Assembly (NCBI GenBank): GCA_033239005.1
Contig: BSQZ01000037.1
Location: 5,645,001-5,709,000, forward strand
DNA length: 64,000 nt
Direction: 5' to 3'
From: Lamellibrachia satsuma
Taxonomy: Eukaryota > Annelida > Polychaeta > Sabellida > Siboglinidae
Part shown: positions 60,441 to 64,000 of the stretch, piece by piece
Layout: the number at the start of each line of letters is the position of its first letter
Position numbering within the stretch: position 1 is the first letter of the stretch
Program-made: the position numbers and the translations under genes
Notes under the pieces: model-generated
What the model was told of the DNA's origin: nothing
What the model saw: the letters and a program-made list of their open reading frames with translations, nothing else
Databases searched by the model: none

Positions 60441-61240
60441 CAAATTGCTGAAGAAGTATCCAGGCGTGTTCCATGGAGGGCTGGGCACTCTCAAGGAACT
60501 CAAGGCCAAATTGATCGTCCCTGACGAGTGTACACCCAAATTATTCAAGGCAACACATGTACCGTATGCCTTAGGACCGAAAGTTGATGCGGAATTGGAT
60601 AGACTCGAACCGTCTGCAGTATTTTCAAAAGTGAAGTATAGTGAATGGCCAGCTCACATTGTGCCAGTTGTTAAAACTGAGGTGACAGTAAATCAAGACG
60701 TCATGTACCCTCTTCCCAAGATAGAAGGTGTCTTCACAAGGTTGGGTGGCGGACAGCATTTCACCAAGATTGACCTGATCCAGGCATATCTGCAAATGGA
60801 GGTCGAGGAAGAATCGAAGAAATATCTTACGGTGAACACGCATACAGGATTTTATCGGTACAATAGGCATCAAAACTGTACCTGCTATCTGGCAACGTAC
60901 AATTGACAAGGTACCCTAATGCATACTTTGAACAGAGGTTCTAGTTGACGATATAATCGTCACTGGCAAGACAACAGCTGAACATTTGTCAAGGCTGGAA
61001 AAGGTCCTGAAGAGACTGCAGGAAAAGAATCTCCGTGTGAATGCCAGGAAATGTGCATTTTTCGCGACCGAATCAACTACTGCGGGCATGCGATCGACAG
61101 AGATGGACTTCACAAGATACTAGAAAAGACAAACGTCATTGTCATAGCTCCTGCACCGTCGAATGTGTCACAGATGCGGTTATATCTTGGCTTTGTAAAC
61201 TACTACCAACGGTTATCTTATTTCGCCACAGTGCCCAGAC
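60412..61240 (+). pseudogene. Reverse transcriptase remnant
   Basis: Fingers and palm in the 60412-60906 frame: EWPAHIVPVVK and the catalytic-Asp block FTKIDLIQAYLQM. The frame is broken near 60870. The second palm motif survives as VDDIIVTG (60946-60969) in another frame, with Val in place of the aromatic residue. The thumb/connection block (about 61040-61240) is split over two frames. Confidence 0.75.
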
Positions 61241-61246
61241 CACTCC

Positions 61247-61720
61247 ATGAATTGCTTGAGAAACACAAAGACGAATTGGTCCAAATGTTGTGATGTGGCC
61301 TTCTGGAAGTCCAAGGAATTCGTGACGTCTGACCTTGTGTTGACACACTATGGCCCAAGTTTGCAATTGAGAGTAGCCTGCGATGCATCGCCACATGGAA
61401 TTGGTGCTGTGTTGTCACATGTCGTGCCTAACAACTCAGAGAAACCACTTTCCTTTCACGCAGCCTGACGAAAGCTGAAAGGAACTATTCTCAAAATGTG
61501 GGGTGTTAAGACCAGTATGCATATGGCCGAAAGTTCATCATAGTGACAGATCATCAACCCCTGACATTTCTTAGTCCGGAATAGGGAATTCAGGCGATGG
61601 CGGCAGCTCGAATGCAACATGACGCACTGTACCTTGCCACCCGTGATTACTCCATTGAGCACAGAAGTACAAAGAAGCATAACAATGCAGATGCCCTCTC
61701 CAGACTACCACTCGCTCTGA
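61247..61720 (+). pseudogene. RNase H remnant
   Basis: ACDASPHGIGAVLSHV (about 61375-61420) holds the first catalytic Asp. The block HNNADALSRLPLAL (about 61680-61720) is the usual end of the domain. A stop near 61468 and an in-frame break near 61580 divide it. Confidence 0.75.
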
Positions 61721-61847
61721 AAAGCTATGATGAACCATTGGTGGATTATGTAGAAATTTTCCACATGGAACAGTTTGATCCCCCTACCAAAAACCAGCGA
61801 CATGGTGAAATCTGCACCTAGAAAGGAACCCGTGTTGAGTCCAGTGT

Positions 61848-62790
61848 ATGCGGCAAGTTGCCGGCAACCATGCAGGTTGGCCAGAAGAAGTTCCAGAAGG
61901 ACTTGTAACTTTCCACAATCGACGGAATGAACCCTCCGTACATCATGGGTGTGTCATGTCGGGAGTTAGAGTTGTGGTACCTCAGAAGTTACGGCCGCAG
62001 CTGTTGGAAGAACTCCACACACGATACCTGGGAGTTGTGAAAATGAAGGCGCAAGCCGCAGTGACATATGGTGGCCAGGTATCGACAGTGATATTGAACA
62101 GTGTCAGAAAATGCCACGGTAGGCACCTCTGCACCCGTGGGAGTGGCCATCTACACCCCGGCAGAGAGTACACATTTTACTATGCCGGTCCTTTCTTTGG
62201 GCATATGTACATATGTAATAGCGGTAGATGCTCATTCGAAGTGGCCGGAAGTAATCATGACCAAATCTACCACTTATATGAAAACTGTGGAAATCTTGAG
62301 GACCATTTTTGTCAGAAATGGTCTTCCAGAACAGTTGGTATCCGACAACAGACCCCAATTTGTGAGCTAGGAAATCAAAGAATTTGGGTCAAAACGTAAT
62401 TCGTCATACAAATAGTGTGCCTTGCCATCCAGCCAATAGACTTGATGAGCGGTCTGTACACACATTCAAACAAGCTCTTCGTTCTAGGAGAGAAGAGACG
62501 GGAAGTATGCAAATGAAATTATCGAGATTTCTCTTAGCCTACAGAAATACCCCTCACTGTACCACGACTGAAACACCTGCTGTGTTAATGGTGGAAGGAA
62601 ACTGAGAACTCGACTTGATCTTGTGAAACCGAATATGAGACGAACTGTCGAAAATCGCCAGGCTAAGCAGCAATTCGGTGATGGCGTCACCCGGCAACTG
62701 CAGGTTGGAAGCCTGTGGCGGTTAGAGAGCACAGGAAGGACCAGAAGTGGGTACCTGGTGTGATAAATGCGAGAAATGGGCCATTATCAT
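61848..62790 (+). pseudogene. Integrase remnant
   Basis: Catalytic core pieces: VDAHSKWPEV (first Asp, about 62227-62256), LPEQLVSDNRPQF (second Asp, about 62323-62365, Arg where Gly is usual) and DERSVHTFKQAL (Glu, about 62441-62480). The three lie in at least two frames. The N-terminal zinc-binding part (61848-62100) is poorly preserved. Confidence 0.75.
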
Positions 62791-63332
62791 ATCAGGTGGC
62801 AGTCGCTTCGGATTCAATCTAGAAACGCCATGTTGACCAGATTAGAATCTCTCATATGTTGACAACATTGGAGTTACCTTCAACCAGTGCTACCCCTCCA
62901 GATGTCTCCGCAGCACCAACATATGTTGAGATAACACCCAGTTCCAGCAGTCCAGTAAAACAGCTGAAGCCTCCAGAAACAGCTGCATCTTCGGATCACC
63001 ATTTAGCTCGGACAATAGAACCTTCCCATTCGTCGTTCCCAGCGTATCCGTCGCACACCACAAGCGGATGGATCTGTAAATCACTGACATGTTTGATTCA
63101 GTCAGTGGGGGGGGGGGGGTTAGTGTTGTGACGGGACATACTAATCCCCCAAACCACCACGGGTGTTTGGTCGCAGCTCGAGTGACCACCCCTCTGGTTT
63201 AGTTGCATGCTGAATTAGTGTTAAAGTTAATTGTTATATGTTAATTGTAGAACAACAAGACTACACATCAAGTTTGTTATTTCTGGATTTTTGTGTGGAC
63301 ATTGTTTCGAAAATCCAGACACTTCAATATTT

Positions 63333-63348
63333 AGGAGGGAGGGAGGAG
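63333..63348 (+). other. Polypurine tract
   Basis: aggagggagggaggag, one base before the 3' LTR; the expected plus-strand primer site. Confidence 0.8.
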
Positions 63349-63349
63349 T

Positions 63350-63524
63350 TGTAGTGTATTGACTTTGTCATATTAGTAATAACCGCTTCCTTAATTAGGA
63401 CATACACAAATACGGATTATTCCCTGTCTGTATGTAGGACGTGAGCACAGCGGAATAAATGGTATGTTTCCGCCCTACTGTGAGCAAGCACGTTGTCTGT
63501 TGGTATTTGGGGGTAAACACAACA
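63350..63524 (+). repeat. 3' LTR
   Basis: Starts TGTAGTGTATT, ends AACACAACA; pairs with 58886-59058. Confidence 0.9.
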
Positions 63525-63900
63525 TAATCCAATAGTTAATGTTCAATTTCCTGTAATTATGTTGCACCAAAAAGCTTCATCGCAACACGTTCCCTCTCTA
63601 ATTTTATTTCGTAAGCCTGAAAAAATGATTTAATATGTAAACTAACCCCCTCCCCTTCTTCTTGTTCGATCTCTCATGAACACTAACATAATTCAGCATC
63701 CGTGTTGGCCCATTATTCGGTTATAGCAATTATGTGACGGTCAATATATTCTACCATAATTAATTTAATTTACTATGCCTAGCTGTATTGTAATATTTTC
63801 AGACAGGCTTTTACCGATATTTTGTGCGGGTGAATATATGTAGGTCGACCCTACTCTGGTTGGGTCGACCTACGTTTTTCCGCCCGATCTGATTTGATGC
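63525..63900 (-). mobile_element. CR1-like LINE-A, copy 2, segment 3 (endonuclease N-terminal part)
   Basis: On the minus strand, broken pieces of an APE endonuclease: IIAIT near 63730 (the Glu region), RRRGGG near 63650, and a final block ending LTIGL at 63525. The reading continues after the LTR element as VYRRRSPHINK at 58880. Contains a 12-bp inverted repeat at 63840-63873. Confidence 0.7.
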
Positions 63901-63950
63901 CTTTTTCTTCTGCACGATTAACCAGGCTGATTATATTGGCGTAATGATCC

Positions 63951-64000
63951 AATTTAACAAGAATTGCCATCCAAGAAAAAAGGCCCAGATGGCAAGTGGA
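63951..64000 (-). mobile_element. CR1-like LINE-A 3' end, continuing past the window
   Basis: aatttaacaag followed by stem ttgccatc/gatggcaa (63964-63971, 63988-63995) and gtgga. Same terminus as at 13610, 24675, 38400 and 40570. Its body should lie beyond base 64000. Confidence 0.6.

Larger units (their letters stand above)
58886..63524 (+). mobile_element. Ty3/gypsy LTR retrotransposon, complete but decayed
   Basis: 4,639 bp with two LTRs (173 and 175 bp), primer-binding site, gag, protease, reverse transcriptase, RNase H, integrase and polypurine tract in Ty3/gypsy order (integrase after RNase H). Every domain is split by stops or frameshifts, so it cannot make its proteins. The flanking 5-mers TACTT (58881-58885) and TAATC (63525-63529) agree at three of five positions, fitting a decayed target duplication. 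Inserted in LINE-A in the opposite orientation to it. No envelope-like frame was recognised; 62856-63131 is a Pro/Ser/Thr-rich frame of unknown meaning. Confidence 0.9.

Noticed and set aside
62856..63131. Envelope gene of the gypsy element
   Set aside because: The short Pro/Ser/Thr-rich frame has no signal peptide, membrane segment or known envelope motif.

Overview
This is eukaryotic, metazoan DNA. Introns with GT..AG borders, a Pax1/9 paired-box gene, CR1- and jockey/L2-like LINEs, a Ty3/gypsy LTR element, a tRNA-derived SINE, TTAA- and TAA-flanked MITEs and very long perfect microsatellites all appear together. The Pax and GPCR proteins suggest an invertebrate, probably spiralian (mollusc-like). 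That placement is inference; no sequence mark proves it.

Only two host genes can be supported. (1) Pax1/9 on the plus strand spans about 2.6-13.1 kb in three coding exons. A four-base start exon (2633-2636) splices in phase to exon 2 (9685-9824, N-terminal paired domain), then to exon 3 (12353-13078, the rest of the paired domain and the whole C-terminus). The predicted protein has 289 residues. Intron 1 (7 kb) holds a MITE, AT tracts and a GC-rich unique patch. Intron 2 holds a MITE that carries a 1.3-kb 26-bp minisatellite. (2) An intronless class A GPCR lies on the minus strand at 53746-54675, with unusual signature motifs.

The stretch 15-53 kb is gene-poor. It contains AT, GA, GT and CCGA microsatellites up to 866 bp, about a dozen unrelated minisatellites (14-44 bp units), a 942-bp PIF/Harbinger-like MITE (33622-34563), a tRNA-derived SINE and its 5'-truncated sister (16.8-17.1 and 19.1-19.3 kb), a degraded CR1-like LINE (24.7-26.4 kb), short 3' stubs of the same LINE that share a stem-loop, and an RTE/jockey-like LINE remnant (44.8-45.7 kb). 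By rough count, simple and tandem repeats make up about one seventh of the window.

The stretch 55.5-64 kb is a nest of retroelements. A minus-strand CR1-like LINE is interrupted by a second LINE (56.05-58.03 kb) and by a complete but decayed Ty3/gypsy element (58886-63524) with paired LTRs, primer-binding site and polypurine tract. The LINE's endonuclease reading resumes on the far side of the LTR element. At the right edge another copy of the LINE 3' stem-loop begins.

No CRISPR array, operon, rRNA gene or functional tRNA gene was seen. The main points for follow-up are the split Pax start codon, the origin of the 26-bp satellite inside a MITE, the recurrent LINE 3' hairpin, and the nested insertion.
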